From contig NZ_MVAG01000039.1 in the NCBI RefSeq assembly GCF_002177115.1, positions 42,560 to 106,559 on the forward strand: a stretch of DNA of 64,000 bases, given 5' to 3'. The DNA is from Chryseobacterium mucoviscidosis. Lineage in GTDB: Bacteria > Bacteroidota > Bacteroidia > Flavobacteriales > Weeksellaceae. Below, in pieces: positions 15,486 through 24,478 of this stretch. The notes beneath the pieces are model-generated. The model made no database searches and was not told the DNA's origin. It saw only the letters and a program-made list of their open reading frames with translations. Made by a program: the position numbers and the translations under genes. The stretch's first letter is position 1. Each line of letters starts with the position of its first letter.

Positions 15486-17240
15486 TTATCGCCTTACACG
15501 TTTCGGCTTTTTGGCTTCTTCTTTGGCTTTTTCTTTTTCCACTGCTTCCTGTGCTTTATTATAAAGTGTATTGTCGGCTTCGTATTTTACTTCTTCATAA
15601 TTAGGCGTATCCACGAGAATATCCTGCCATTTCAGAATCCTGTCTTTTGTATTCCAGTTGAAATCCGGAAATTTCCGCCTTTCGGGTTCTATCATACTCA
15701 TAGGATAGGTATCTGATGCCGCTCCGATATTACAGGCAACAACATACAACATCTTTTCCTCAAAAATAGCATCAATAATACCGCAGGAAGTAAGAGAAAT
15801 CCCGATTCTTTCCTTTTCCTTCGTTTGCTCGTTCACATCGTCGGAATAGGTAATTGCCTGTGCATTTCCGATTACTTTTGCTTCTTTGATGTTGTTATCT
15901 TCTCCGTAATAAACCGTCATGAGTTTACCTTTCACCTGATTGAATTCATCTTTCATATTCAGAGAATCGACTTTACTGATGGCAAAAGCATTTCCGAGAA
16001 CCTTCAGAGAATCTATATTTTCTTTTTGGGTATTGAAATAGGCTTCAACTTTATCTCCGGTTACCTGTTTTCCGTTGCTCCAAAGGATTGGATTGGTATA
16101 CATATGAAGAACTCCATCCGTTTCATTGAAAGCGATGGAATCTGCTCTTCCCTGTGCATTGGATTTATAAAAACGTCCTTTTCTGTATGCTCTTAGAAAA
16201 CTTTTCTTCACCTTGATATCTTCAGGATCCGGTTTTTGAAAAGAAATAATTTTTTCTGCCGCAAAATACATCGAATCTTTTTCCAATGCTTTTACTGCAT
16301 ACGGGTTTTTGGTCATCATGGCAGAATCTTTCTTTTCATAAATTTCTCCGTAACCTCCTTTTATAAATCTTCTTTCGTTCGGATCATCCAGTGTTACATT
16401 TCCTGTCGCCTTTCCGAATCCGGATAACTGGTTATAGTACATTTCGTCTCCGGTAAGAATCTTATCATTATAATACACTCTGGAGTTTTTGTATAAAAAA
16501 GCTTCTTTCGTATTTGTATTGTAATTTCCTTTATCGGTAACGATTCGGTTTTTAGGATTTTTCTTGTTGACAATTGTCGTCGGTCCGTTGATATTGACGA
16601 TGTTTGTATTCTGATTCTGAACCACATTATCTCCTTCCAGAATGTACTGAGCATCTTCTATTTTCACTCTTCCGGAAAGGTCAATCGTTCTGGTTGTCAG
16701 AAAATAGGTTGCTGTTTTGGAATACGTTGTACTTTTTCCGTCGTTAATTGTTCCTCCGGTGTTGTAATACGCCTGATTGGAAAGCCTATCATAATACATG
16801 GTTTCCGTTTTTATCACCGTTCCTTTCGGATCGGTAAGAACTACATTTTTTCGGGCAATTCCTTTTTGTGTATTTCCGTCATACTCCATTTCATCGGCTG
16901 TAATTACTGAACCATCGGCGTTCTGCAGTTTTACATTCCCGATTGCTTTAATGAAATTCTGTTCTTCATACACAATCACAAGATCCGCATTCAGCAAAGA
17001 ACCCTGATGCGAAAACTGTACATTCCCCACGAAATAATTATTCCCGTCGTATTTCTCGTCCTTTCTTAATTCATCGGAATGGATGTGCTTCACCTTTTCA
17101 GCAGGCGGAGCATTCTTTTTGGGAGTGGTATTGGTAAAATAAGGATCTTTTTGCAGAGTTTTCGGCTGGTTCTGTGCAAATAAAAACGTTGAAACAGAGA
17201 CTAGGACTAAAGCAAATAGTCTCATGAATTGATTAATCAT
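15486..17240 (-). CDS. OstA-like (LptA-fold) protein
   Basis: A 584-residue secreted protein. The start at 17240 (MINQFMRLFALVLV) overlaps the upstream stop codon in the sequence AATGATTAA. An open frame extends further but would overlap the regulator more. A signal peptide ends near FAQNQ. The body has repeated OstA/LptA beta-jellyroll units (YFVGNVQFSHQGSLLNADLV, AIGNVKLQNADGSVITADEM, and so on up to about residue 430), which suggests lipopolysaccharide transport across the periplasm. A basic Lys/Arg tail ends the protein. It is co-transcribed with the Fur-family gene. Confidence 0.85.
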   Translation of the reverse strand: MINQFMRLFALVLVSVSTFLFAQNQPKTLQKDPYFTNTTPKKNAPPAEKVKHIHSDELRKDEKYDGNNYFVGNVQFSHQGSLLNADLVIVYEEQNFIKAIGNVKLQNADGSVITADEMEYDGNTQKGIARKNVVLTDPKGTVIKTETMYYDRLSNQAYYNTGGTINDGKSTTYSKTATYFLTTRTIDLSGRVKIEDAQYILEGDNVVQNQNTNIVNINGPTTIVNKKNPKNRIVTDKGNYNTNTKEAFLYKNSRVYYNDKILTGDEMYYNQLSGFGKATGNVTLDDPNERRFIKGGYGEIYEKKDSAMMTKNPYAVKALEKDSMYFAAEKIISFQKPDPEDIKVKKSFLRAYRKGRFYKSNAQGRADSIAFNETDGVLHMYTNPILWSNGKQVTGDKVEAYFNTQKENIDSLKVLGNAFAISKVDSLNMKDEFNQVKGKLMTVYYGEDNNIKEAKVIGNAQAITYSDDVNEQTKEKERIGISLTSCGIIDAIFEEKMLYVVACNIGAASDTYPMSMIEPERRKFPDFNWNTKDRILKWQDILVDTPNYEEVKYEADNTLYNKAQEAVEKEKAKEEAKKPKRVRR

Positions 17241-17709
17241 TCTTTGTGCCATAAAAATACAGCGAATGGGAATCAATTTTTACGCCAAATGCCTGTTCAA
17301 TTGCTTCTTTAATCCCTTGAATTCTCGGATCACAAAACTCAATGATCTCTTCGATTTCCTTATCTGAATCTTTTTTATACACCACCAAATGATCGTGCTG
17401 TTTATCAAAATAAGATTTTTCGTAAGAGGAAGAAGTGAGCGTTTTTTCTCCGAACTGATGCTTACGGATGAGTCCTGCATCAAGGAAAATTTCAATTGTA
17501 TTGTAAATTGTTGCTTTGGAAACATGGTATTTTTTCTGCAACATTAAAAGGTACAGATCATCCACATTGAAGTGATGATCCATACCGTATATTTCTTCGA
17601 GTATTGTATATCGTTCAGGAGTGTTTCGGAAACCTTTTTCCAATAAATAGTTTCTTAAAACATCCTTTATCAGCGCAATATTTTTTTCTTTTTGTATCGT
17701 ATCCATCAA
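17233..17709 (-). CDS. Fur-family transcriptional regulator
   Basis: A 158-residue winged-helix regulator of the Fur family, which senses metals or peroxide. The DNA-binding domain runs to about residue 85 (RNTPERYTILEEIY, HVSKATIYNTIEIFLDAGLI). The dimer domain has the HDHLVVY metal-site block near 104. The structural zinc CxxC pairs of canonical Fur/PerR are absent. Only one Cys is visible in the region (EFCDPRIQ). A -7 box, TAAATTTG at 17722-17729, lies upstream. Its stop overlaps the start of the OstA-like gene, and the pair forms an operon. Confidence 0.88.
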   Translation of the reverse strand: MMDTIQKEKNIALIKDVLRNYLLEKGFRNTPERYTILEEIYGMDHHFNVDDLYLLMLQKKYHVSKATIYNTIEIFLDAGLIRKHQFGEKTLTSSSYEKSYFDKQHDHLVVYKKDSDKEIEEIIEFCDPRIQGIKEAIEQAFGVKIDSHSLYFYGTKND

Positions 17710-17721
17710 AAAATTTATCTA

Positions 17722-17729
17722 CAAATTTA
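17722..17729 (-). promoter_or_regulatory. -7 box of the Fur-like/ostA operon
   Basis: TAAATTTG on the minus strand, 12 nt before the first start codon of the regulator. Confidence 0.55.
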
Positions 17730-17773
17730 TTGATTTTTATTTAAATAAATATTGTCATACTGTGTTAAAGAAT

Positions 17774-19768
17774 TTAACCTTTGTGGCGGATAAATTCGCA
17801 CTGCTCGATTTTGGATTTTCCAACGCAGTCTTCTGTCATAGGCGCAGATTCTACCACAACGTTGTGGGAAGTGATTCCCCATGCTTTAAAGTCGTCGCTT
17901 CCGATATATTTAACGAAATTGTAGATGTTAAGGATGATTTTCTCTTTAACCGTAAGAAGAATATCGTTGATATAGGTATTGTCTATAATCACGTATTTCA
18001 GATCCGGCGGAATATTATGCGCTCTTAATGACGGATGGCTGCTTCTTGAAGGAATTGTTCCGTCTGCCATTAAATCTCTGAGAACCATATCGAAATAATC
18101 GTTAATTCTTCGGTCTATCTTAAATCCTAACATGAAGTTAATCTTATAGATCGTTCCCGGAAGAACTTCATCTACCGCATATTTGAAGGTATACGGATCT
18201 TCCTGATTGGTAATGCTTAAGATAAAATAATGATCGGCTCTTTTCGGCTGTTTTTTGATGATTGAATAAATAATCTTCGACTCGATCTCATCATTTCTTT
18301 TTGCACGGCTTAAGTACGCCAAGTTAGTTGCATATTTAGGAATCGTTTCATCAAGCTTCATATCTTTAATGATCGGGATATAGGTCTCAAGCTTAATAAA
18401 TTTGATGAATTTTGTTTTAATAGATCTTCCGTTATACCACGCATACATACAAACTCCGATAGATCCAGCCAATACGACCGTAATCCATCCTCCTTCCATG
18501 AATTTGATTACGTTTGCACTAAAGAAACCTAATTCGATTGCCATGTAAACAAATGCAAAAATAAGGATTAAAACTTTATTGACTCTTTGTTTCAACAGCC
18601 AGTATACCAAAAGTACCGTGGTCATCAACATGGTTACCGTAATGGATAAACCGTAAGCTGCTTCCATTTTTCCTGATTCTCTGAAGTGAAGAACCACCAC
18701 AATACAGAACAATAAAAGCCCCCAGTTAATTCTTGGGATGTACATTTGTCCTTTTACCCCGGAAGGATAATCAATTTTCTGGTTAGGCCATAAATTTAAG
18801 GACATTGCTTCAGAGAAAATGGTAAATGATCCTGTTATCAAAGCCTGACTGGCAATAATTGCAGCCGCAGTTGCCAAAATAACGCCCGGAACCACCATCC
18901 ATTCTTCCATGATACCAAAGAAAGGGTTTACTACCGAAAAGCCCGGTTTACCGTAATTGGTTAAAAGCCATGCTCCCTGTCCCAAATAATTTAAGATTAA
19001 CATCACTTTTACGAATCCCCAGCTTACCCGGATATTTTTGGCACCGCAGTGTCCTAAGTCGGAATAAAGCGCTTCCGCTCCTGTGGTACAAAGGAAAACC
19101 GCTCCTAAAATTACAATTGCGCTCGGAGAATTGACAATAAGCTTGTACGCATAGTAAGGATTGAAAGATCTTAAAATTTCAAGATTCTCGCTTAAATGAG
19201 ACAATCCCAAACCTCCCAAAACAAGAAACCAGATTACCATTACCGGTCCGAAGAACTTCCCGATAAAGCTCGTACCAAACTGCTGAACCACGAAAATAAC
19301 AATCAGAATCGCGATCGTGATAGGAACAACCGGAGTATCCGGATTATAAATTTCAAGACCTTCGATCGCGGACATTACCGTAAGCGAAGGAGTGATTACC
19401 CCATCTGCAATAAGCGCAGCCGCTCCTACAATAGCAATAAGATACAGCCAGCCTTTTTTAAGATTTTTTACCAGAGAAAACAATGCTAAAATACCCCCTT
19501 CTCCTTTGTTGTCTGCTCTAAGAGCAATGATTACATATTTAATTGTCGTCTGAAGAGTAAGTGTCCAGATAATACAGGACAACGCCCCTTCGATGTACTC
19601 ATTGAAAGGCATCGTACTTCCTTTTCCTCTTGCGTTAACAATCGCTTTCATTACATAAAGCGGTGAAGTACCGATATCTCCGAAAACAATTCCGAGAGAC
19701 ACTAAAATTCCAATGAAAGAAAGCTTTTTTATGTCAAAATGATGACCGCCTTCTGTAACTTCTGCCAT
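17774..19768 (-). CDS. kup: Low-affinity potassium transporter Kup
   Basis: A 664-residue inner membrane potassium/proton symporter. It begins with a cytoplasmic leader, then the conserved LGIVFGDIGTSPLYVMK in the first membrane helix. About 12 hydrophobic segments run to near residue 440. The ADGVITPSLTVMSAIEGLE segment near 125 and GAEALYSDLGHCG near 230 are diagnostic. The soluble C-terminal domain covers roughly residues 455-664. Length is typical. Two TAAATTTG boxes lie upstream (19795-19813). Confidence 0.95.
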   Translation of the reverse strand: MAEVTEGGHHFDIKKLSFIGILVSLGIVFGDIGTSPLYVMKAIVNARGKGSTMPFNEYIEGALSCIIWTLTLQTTIKYVIIALRADNKGEGGILALFSLVKNLKKGWLYLIAIVGAAALIADGVITPSLTVMSAIEGLEIYNPDTPVVPITIAILIVIFVVQQFGTSFIGKFFGPVMVIWFLVLGGLGLSHLSENLEILRSFNPYYAYKLIVNSPSAIVILGAVFLCTTGAEALYSDLGHCGAKNIRVSWGFVKVMLILNYLGQGAWLLTNYGKPGFSVVNPFFGIMEEWMVVPGVILATAAAIIASQALITGSFTIFSEAMSLNLWPNQKIDYPSGVKGQMYIPRINWGLLLFCIVVVLHFRESGKMEAAYGLSITVTMLMTTVLLVYWLLKQRVNKVLILIFAFVYMAIELGFFSANVIKFMEGGWITVVLAGSIGVCMYAWYNGRSIKTKFIKFIKLETYIPIIKDMKLDETIPKYATNLAYLSRAKRNDEIESKIIYSIIKKQPKRADHYFILSITNQEDPYTFKYAVDEVLPGTIYKINFMLGFKIDRRINDYFDMVLRDLMADGTIPSRSSHPSLRAHNIPPDLKYVIIDNTYINDILLTVKEKIILNIYNFVKYIGSDDFKAWGITSHNVVVESAPMTEDCVGKSKIEQCEFIRHKG

Positions 19769-19794
19769 ACCAGCTAATTTAATTTTTAAACGCG

Positions 19795-19813
19795 CAAATT
19801 TAAGCCAAATTTA
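19795..19813 (-). promoter_or_regulatory. Tandem -7 boxes upstream of kup
   Basis: TAAATTTG occurs twice on the minus strand (19806-19813 and 19795-19802), 3 nt apart. This could mean two start points or one active box. The nearer ends 26 nt before the kup start. Confidence 0.5.
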
Positions 19814-19850
19814 CATCCCCATGAATTTTTCTTCATGAATATAATAAATG

Positions 19851-19880
19851 AAAAAACTTCCTTTCGGAAGTTTTTCTCTA
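19851..19880 (-). terminator. Terminator of pdhB
   Basis: ACTTCC and GGAAGT pair around TTTC with A and T runs on both sides. It lies 12-40 nt after the pdhB stop. Confidence 0.7.
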
Positions 19881-19891
19881 TAATCGTATAA

Positions 19892-20872
19892 TTACTTAAC
19901 GTACATTGCTTTTTTAATCTCTTCTTTCACTTTTTCAAGTTTCGGGAACCACTCTGCAAATAAAGCCGCAGAGTAAGGAGCAGGAGCATCAGGAGTTGTA
20001 ATTCTCTTAATCGGAGCATCCAGATAATCGAATGCTTTCTGCTGAACCATATAGGTAATTTCGGACGCCACAGAACCAAATGGCCACGCTTCTTCTAAAA
20101 CAACCAGTCTGTTGGTCTTTTTAACGGACGCCAAAACAGTATCGTAATCCAAAGGACGAACGGTTCTAAGATCGATAACTTCTACAGAAATACCTTCTTT
20201 AGCCAAATCTTCAGCAGCCTGAATAGCCAGCTTCATAATTTTTCCGAAAGAAACCAGCGTAACATCAGAACCTTCTCTTTTGATGTCTGCTTTTCCGATT
20301 GGTAAATAGTATTCTTCTTCAGGAATTTCCATTTTGTCTCCGTACATCTGCTCAGATTCCATGAAAATTACCGGATCGTTATCCTGAATCGCAGTTTTCA
20401 ACAATCCTTTCGCATCGTAAGGGTTTGAAGGAACGACTACTTTTAATCCCGGACAGTTGGCATACCAGCTTTCGAAAGCCTGAGAGTGTGTTGCTCCCAA
20501 CTGACCTGCAGAAGCTGTAGGACCACGGAAAACGATTGGGCAGTTCCACTGTCCTCCACTCATCTGGCGGATTTTTGCAGCGTTATTGATAATCTGATCA
20601 ATCCCCACCAAAGAGAAATTGAAGGTCATAAATTCTACAATCGGTCTGTTACCATTCATTGCAGCTCCCACAGAAATCCCTGCGAAACCAAGCTCAGCAA
20701 TTGGTGTATCGATTACTCTTTTAGCACCAAATTCATCCAGCATTCCTTTTGAAGCCTTATATGCACCATTATATTCTGCAACTTCCTCCCCCATTAAATA
20801 GATGGATTCGTCTTTACGCATTTCCTCGCTCATTGCCTGTGCAATTACCTCACGAAAAGTATATTCTGCCAT
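19892..20872 (-). CDS. pdhB: Pyruvate dehydrogenase E1 component, beta subunit
   Basis: A 326-residue transketolase-fold subunit. With the alpha subunit it decarboxylates pyruvate and passes the acetyl group to E2. It has the REVIAQAMSEEMRKD N-terminus, EEVAEYNGAYKASKGML near residue 27, the RPIVEFMTFNFS block near 77, the PVIFMESEQMYG block near 168, and the C-terminal VLEEAWPFGSVASEI that closes the thiamine site. The alpha subunit is not adjacent. A -7 box TACTTTTG is upstream at 20896-20903. Confidence 0.93.
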   Translation of the reverse strand: MAEYTFREVIAQAMSEEMRKDESIYLMGEEVAEYNGAYKASKGMLDEFGAKRVIDTPIAELGFAGISVGAAMNGNRPIVEFMTFNFSLVGIDQIINNAAKIRQMSGGQWNCPIVFRGPTASAGQLGATHSQAFESWYANCPGLKVVVPSNPYDAKGLLKTAIQDNDPVIFMESEQMYGDKMEIPEEEYYLPIGKADIKREGSDVTLVSFGKIMKLAIQAAEDLAKEGISVEVIDLRTVRPLDYDTVLASVKKTNRLVVLEEAWPFGSVASEITYMVQQKAFDYLDAPIKRITTPDAPAPYSAALFAEWFPKLEKVKEEIKKAMYVK

Positions 20873-20895
20873 ATTTATTTGAAAAATTTAGAGTA

Positions 20896-20903
20896 CAAAA
20901 GTA
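20896..20903 (-). promoter_or_regulatory. -7 box of pdhB
   Basis: TACTTTTG on the minus strand matches TAnnTTTG. A TTG lies 23 nt further upstream, a little longer than the usual spacer. Confidence 0.5.
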
Positions 20904-20927
20904 GTGTTTTTTTATTATTTACATAAC

Positions 20928-20957
20928 AAAAACGACATTTCATTTAATGAAATGCCG
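20928..20957 (-). terminator. Terminator of the DUF2147 gene
   Basis: A 12-bp hairpin (20933-20944 with 20946-20957, one G:T pair) is followed by five T on the minus strand. It abuts the pdhB promoter region. Confidence 0.7.
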
Positions 20958-20982
20958 CTTATTAATTTTTATTTGATCCCGA

Positions 20983-21399
20983 TTAATTAGCTTTCTGCCA
21001 AGTCTGTGATCTTCCGATGAAAGATAAACCAACATATCCTCTTACATTCAGGTTATCACCGCTTCTTGTAATCGTACATTTGTAGGTTTTTCCTGTTTTA
21101 GGATCGGTAATGGTTCCTCCTGTAAATTCATCACCGTCTTTTTTAAGCCCTCTGATGATTTCCATTCCCAAAATAGGCTTGTTTTTTCTGTCGTCTTTAC
21201 AAGCTGTACAGTTTGGATTAGCCGGCTTTATTAATAACTGTGAGATTTTGCCAAAGTACTGGTCTCCTTTTTTATAGATCTCAACAATAGATTTAGCCTG
21301 TTTTGTTTCATCGTCTATGGTTTTCCATTTTCCTTCAATCTGTGCAAAAGACATTACTCCGAATAATGAAAGTGCGAAGGTCAACAATAATTTTCTCAT
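20983..21399 (-). CDS. DUF2147 secreted protein
   Basis: A 138-residue protein with a signal peptide (MRKLLLTFALSLFGVMSFAQ). The mature protein carries the DUF2147 pattern: IEGKWKTIDDETKQAKSIVEIYKKGDQYFGKI near residues 21-52, and a C-terminal beta barrel with CTITRSGDNLNVRGYVGLSFIGRSQTW. Three cysteines (CTAC and CTI) sit in the middle. The function of the domain is unknown. It is predicted periplasmic and is a single gene between terminators. Confidence 0.88.
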   Translation of the reverse strand: MRKLLLTFALSLFGVMSFAQIEGKWKTIDDETKQAKSIVEIYKKGDQYFGKISQLLIKPANPNCTACKDDRKNKPILGMEIIRGLKKDGDEFTGGTITDPKTGKTYKCTITRSGDNLNVRGYVGLSFIGRSQTWQKAN

Positions 21400-21606
21400 A
21401 TTTCTTATAGTTTTAATTTCAATAAAATAATTTCGTTGTCTATTATTGCTAAAAATATAAATTTATTTTAAAACAACAAAAAAATTTATTATCCTACACA
21501 TAGATTACAAGAGATATACCAAAAACTCTTCTGAAACAGTAATAAATTAATAAGTTTAGCAATTAAAATTTCATTCAATTCATCCTGAAGATCAAACGGT
21601 TATATT

Positions 21607-23538
21607 TTAATTCATTTTTCTGTTAATCACCCGATCCATATAATCCTGATACCACGCTTTTGCTATTTGTTTTCCTTTTTGCGCTTCCGGATCAGATCTC
21701 AACTGCTCCATGAGATTTTTTTCCAATCCTAAATCAGACTTATCAAAGATCCCCACAATTTCTTTTCCATCAAAACGGTAGATGTAATTTCCGATGATAA
21801 ACTGCTCCACGGTTCCGTCTGAATTGGCAATAATCGGCGAATACTGTCTTTCGCTCACCAGACTTCTCCCCCAACTTCTGATTTTTTTATGGTAACCTAT
21901 TAAATCTGCAAGCGTAGGATAAATATCAATCTGCTGTGCCAGTTCAGGATTTACACCTTTTAAATTGTATGCAGGATTTGGTGAATAAAAGATTAAAGGC
22001 ACTGCGAAACGATTCATTGTTTTATCGTATTCGGGATAATAAATTTCGTTGGTATGATCTCCCGTAAAAACAAAGATGGTATTATTGAACCAGGGCTGTT
22101 TTTTAGCCGTTTCAAAATACTTTTTAATGGCAAAATCCGTATATTGAATTGGTTCATGCATCTGAATTTTTCCTTTTTTAAACTTCCCGTTGTATTTTTC
22201 AGGAATTTTAAAAGGATGATGTGAAGATGCCGTGAAGACTGTTGCCATGAAAGGCTGCTTTTTTCCTGCATTTTTCGCAAAATACTGTAAAAAAGGTTCA
22301 TCCCAGATTGCCCATATTCCGTCGAAATCTTTATCGTTATTGTATTCTGTCTTTCCAAAATAGTGTTTGAAGCCTAAGATGTTTCCAAAGCCCAAAAATC
22401 CCATGGAACCATTCGGAGCGCCGTGATAGAAAGAAGTATCGTATCCCATTTCGTTGCAGACAGAAACAATGGACTGGATTTTCTGATTGGAATAGGGCGA
22501 ACTTGTAAAAGCGTCGGTTAAACTCGGAATTCCGGCAAGAACGGAACTCATCCCGTGAATCGACTGTCTTCCGTTGGCAAAAGTGTTCGGAAAAATAAGA
22601 CTCTGTCCCGCCAAACTGTCGATAAATGGAGTGTAAGAAACGTAATCTTTGATATTTTTGTCTTTATTGAATGCTCCTGAATATTCTCTTCCGAAGGATT
22701 CTACAATAAAAATAACGATATTTGGTTTTTCTGCGACTTCTCTGTTATATTCTTTATAAGGATGAATGTTCTGTTCAATAAATTTTTCATCTACAAAATG
22801 AACTTCTTTAAAATTATTCGTATTTAAAGTTCGGAAAAAGGAAAACGTACTGTTCAAAACCACATTTCCCTGCGCCGGAATTTTTACGAAACGATTGGCA
22901 TCCACCAGATTGATCGGTCTTGTGCTGTGTTTAAAGTCTCCACGGATTCCGCCAACAGCCAAAACAGCCGTTATGCAAAGCGTTATCACAGACCACACAA
23001 AATACGGAAGCAGTTTTTCTGGTTTGTTTTCCTGAACTTTTACTTTTTTATAAAGAAAAATCCAAAGGATCATTAAAGCTATAAATCCGATCAGAACAAA
23101 AGGATTCTGAGCAACGGAAGTCGTAAAGACCTTAAAAATATTGCTTTCGTGCTGCGCAACCTGCAACGCGGCAGAAGTAAGTCTCATCTGCGAAAATCTG
23201 AAATACACCATATCTCCGAAATTCATTGCATAGGCAATTCCGTTGGTAATAAAATACAGCCAGAAAAGAAATTTCTGATAACTTTTTTTAGTATTGATGA
23301 TGACAGGAATGATGCTCAGAAGAATAAAAAGGGCATTTACATATAAAATCGCCGTTGTATCGAACGCAATCCCATGGAAAGACAGACTGAAATAATCTGA
23401 AACAGAATCGATTTTTATTAAGTCTTTATTAAAATACCAGAATAAAAATCTTGCGATCTGATAGAAAAAATAGGCTAAAAAAATTCTGTACAAAAGCACC
23501 AGAACTTCCTGTTTTCTAAATTCTTTAAACAATTTCAT
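21607..23538 (-). CDS. LTA-synthase-like sulfatase-family membrane protein
   Basis: A 643-residue protein with about five N-terminal membrane helices (to near residue 190) and a periplasmic alkaline phosphatase/sulfatase domain. Metal and catalytic blocks are visible: NIVIFIVESFGREYSG near 275, FANGRQSIHGMSS near 320 with the likely Ser nucleophile, and FTGDHTNE near 505. Members transfer phosphoglycerol or phosphoethanolamine groups to lipids or glycans. In this Gram-negative setting the acceptor is unknown. The start codon is 4 nt after a -7 box. Confidence 0.88.
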   Translation of the reverse strand: MKLFKEFRKQEVLVLLYRIFLAYFFYQIARFLFWYFNKDLIKIDSVSDYFSLSFHGIAFDTTAILYVNALFILLSIIPVIINTKKSYQKFLFWLYFITNGIAYAMNFGDMVYFRFSQMRLTSAALQVAQHESNIFKVFTTSVAQNPFVLIGFIALMILWIFLYKKVKVQENKPEKLLPYFVWSVITLCITAVLAVGGIRGDFKHSTRPINLVDANRFVKIPAQGNVVLNSTFSFFRTLNTNNFKEVHFVDEKFIEQNIHPYKEYNREVAEKPNIVIFIVESFGREYSGAFNKDKNIKDYVSYTPFIDSLAGQSLIFPNTFANGRQSIHGMSSVLAGIPSLTDAFTSSPYSNQKIQSIVSVCNEMGYDTSFYHGAPNGSMGFLGFGNILGFKHYFGKTEYNNDKDFDGIWAIWDEPFLQYFAKNAGKKQPFMATVFTASSHHPFKIPEKYNGKFKKGKIQMHEPIQYTDFAIKKYFETAKKQPWFNNTIFVFTGDHTNEIYYPEYDKTMNRFAVPLIFYSPNPAYNLKGVNPELAQQIDIYPTLADLIGYHKKIRSWGRSLVSERQYSPIIANSDGTVEQFIIGNYIYRFDGKEIVGIFDKSDLGLEKNLMEQLRSDPEAQKGKQIAKAWYQDYMDRVINRKMN

Positions 23539-23542
23539 GCTG

Positions 23543-23550
23543 CAAATTTA
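23543..23550 (-). promoter_or_regulatory. -7 box of the sulfatase-family gene (leaderless)
   Basis: TAAATTTG on the minus strand ends 4 nt before the ATG at 23538. Confidence 0.6.
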
Positions 23551-23650
23551 CATTAAATTCGAATTAATTTAATAATATCTCCCTGTAACGGCTTAGCAAT
23601 CTTCTATAATTGATGCACCGTTTAATTAACGCTTTGTTACTTTAATTTAT

Positions 23651-23658
23651 TAATTTTG
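23651..23658 (+). promoter_or_regulatory. -7 box of pssA (leaderless)
   Basis: TAATTTTG matches TAnnTTTG and ends 5 nt before the ATG at 23664. It overlaps a GTG that could be taken for an earlier start, which supports 23664. Confidence 0.6.
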
Positions 23659-23663
23659 TGCCT

Positions 23664-24404
23664 ATGAATTTTATTAAAAATAATCTTGCCAACGCGATAA
23701 CGTTAGGAAACCTGCTTTCCGGATGTATCGGCGCCATTCATCTAATTTCAGGAGATTATCAGACGACTGCGGTTTGCATCGTCCTTTCTCTGATTCTGGA
23801 TTTCTTTGATGGTTTTACGGCAAGAGCTTTAAAGGCAAATTCCAATCTTGGAACCCAACTGGATTCTTTGGCAGATATGGTGAGCTTCGGACTGGTTCCG
23901 GGACTGACGATTGTTGTATCATTACTCGGAATAGATCATAGAAATCCCTTGGAAGCCATAAATTATACACATTTACTCTACAATAGACCTCAATGGGTAA
24001 CTTATCTTGGTTTTTTAATCACTTTATTTTCCTGTCTTAGACTGGCGATTTTTAATCTTGATGAAGAACAAAAATATTATTTTAAAGGATTAAATACCCC
24101 ATCAAACACAATTTTAATTTTCGGATTATTTTATGCTAATAAAGAACTGGGAACTTTTGAATTTTTATTTGAAAATCAAATTTATCTTCTTATTCTGACG
24201 GCTATTTCTTCATGGCTTTTAATCTCCCCGATAAAAATGATCGCGATGAAATTTAAATCGATGAAACTACAGGATAATTATCCGAAAATAGCTTTACTTG
24301 TCGGTTCTGTTATTATTTTAGCTATCTTTAAAACTATCGGAATTCCGCTAGTAATTATTTATTATATTTTAATCTCAATTATATTTCAAAAACAACTAAA
24401 ATAA
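23664..24404 (+). CDS. pssA: CDP-diacylglycerol-serine O-phosphatidyltransferase
   Basis: A 246-residue inner membrane enzyme that makes phosphatidylserine from CDP-diacylglycerol and serine, feeding phosphatidylethanolamine synthesis. The CDP-alcohol phosphatidyltransferase motif is present near residues 48-76: D-G-x2-A-R-x8-G-x3-D-x3-D in DFFDGFTARALKANS through LDSLADMVSFG. About seven hydrophobic segments follow. The ATG at 23664 is chosen over the GTG two codons earlier because the -7 box ends on that GTG. Confidence 0.93.
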   Translation: MNFIKNNLANAITLGNLLSGCIGAIHLISGDYQTTAVCIVLSLILDFFDGFTARALKANSNLGTQLDSLADMVSFGLVPGLTIVVSLLGIDHRNPLEAINYTHLLYNRPQWVTYLGFLITLFSCLRLAIFNLDEEQKYYFKGLNTPSNTILIFGLFYANKELGTFEFLFENQIYLLILTAISSWLLISPIKMIAMKFKSMKLQDNYPKIALLVGSVIILAIFKTIGIPLVIIYYILISIIFQKQLK

Positions 24405-24478
24405 ATTTATGTGTTGAATAATGGACGTTTAAATCCATTTTCAAATTAACACATTCTCAAATTTTCAAATTATAAAAA

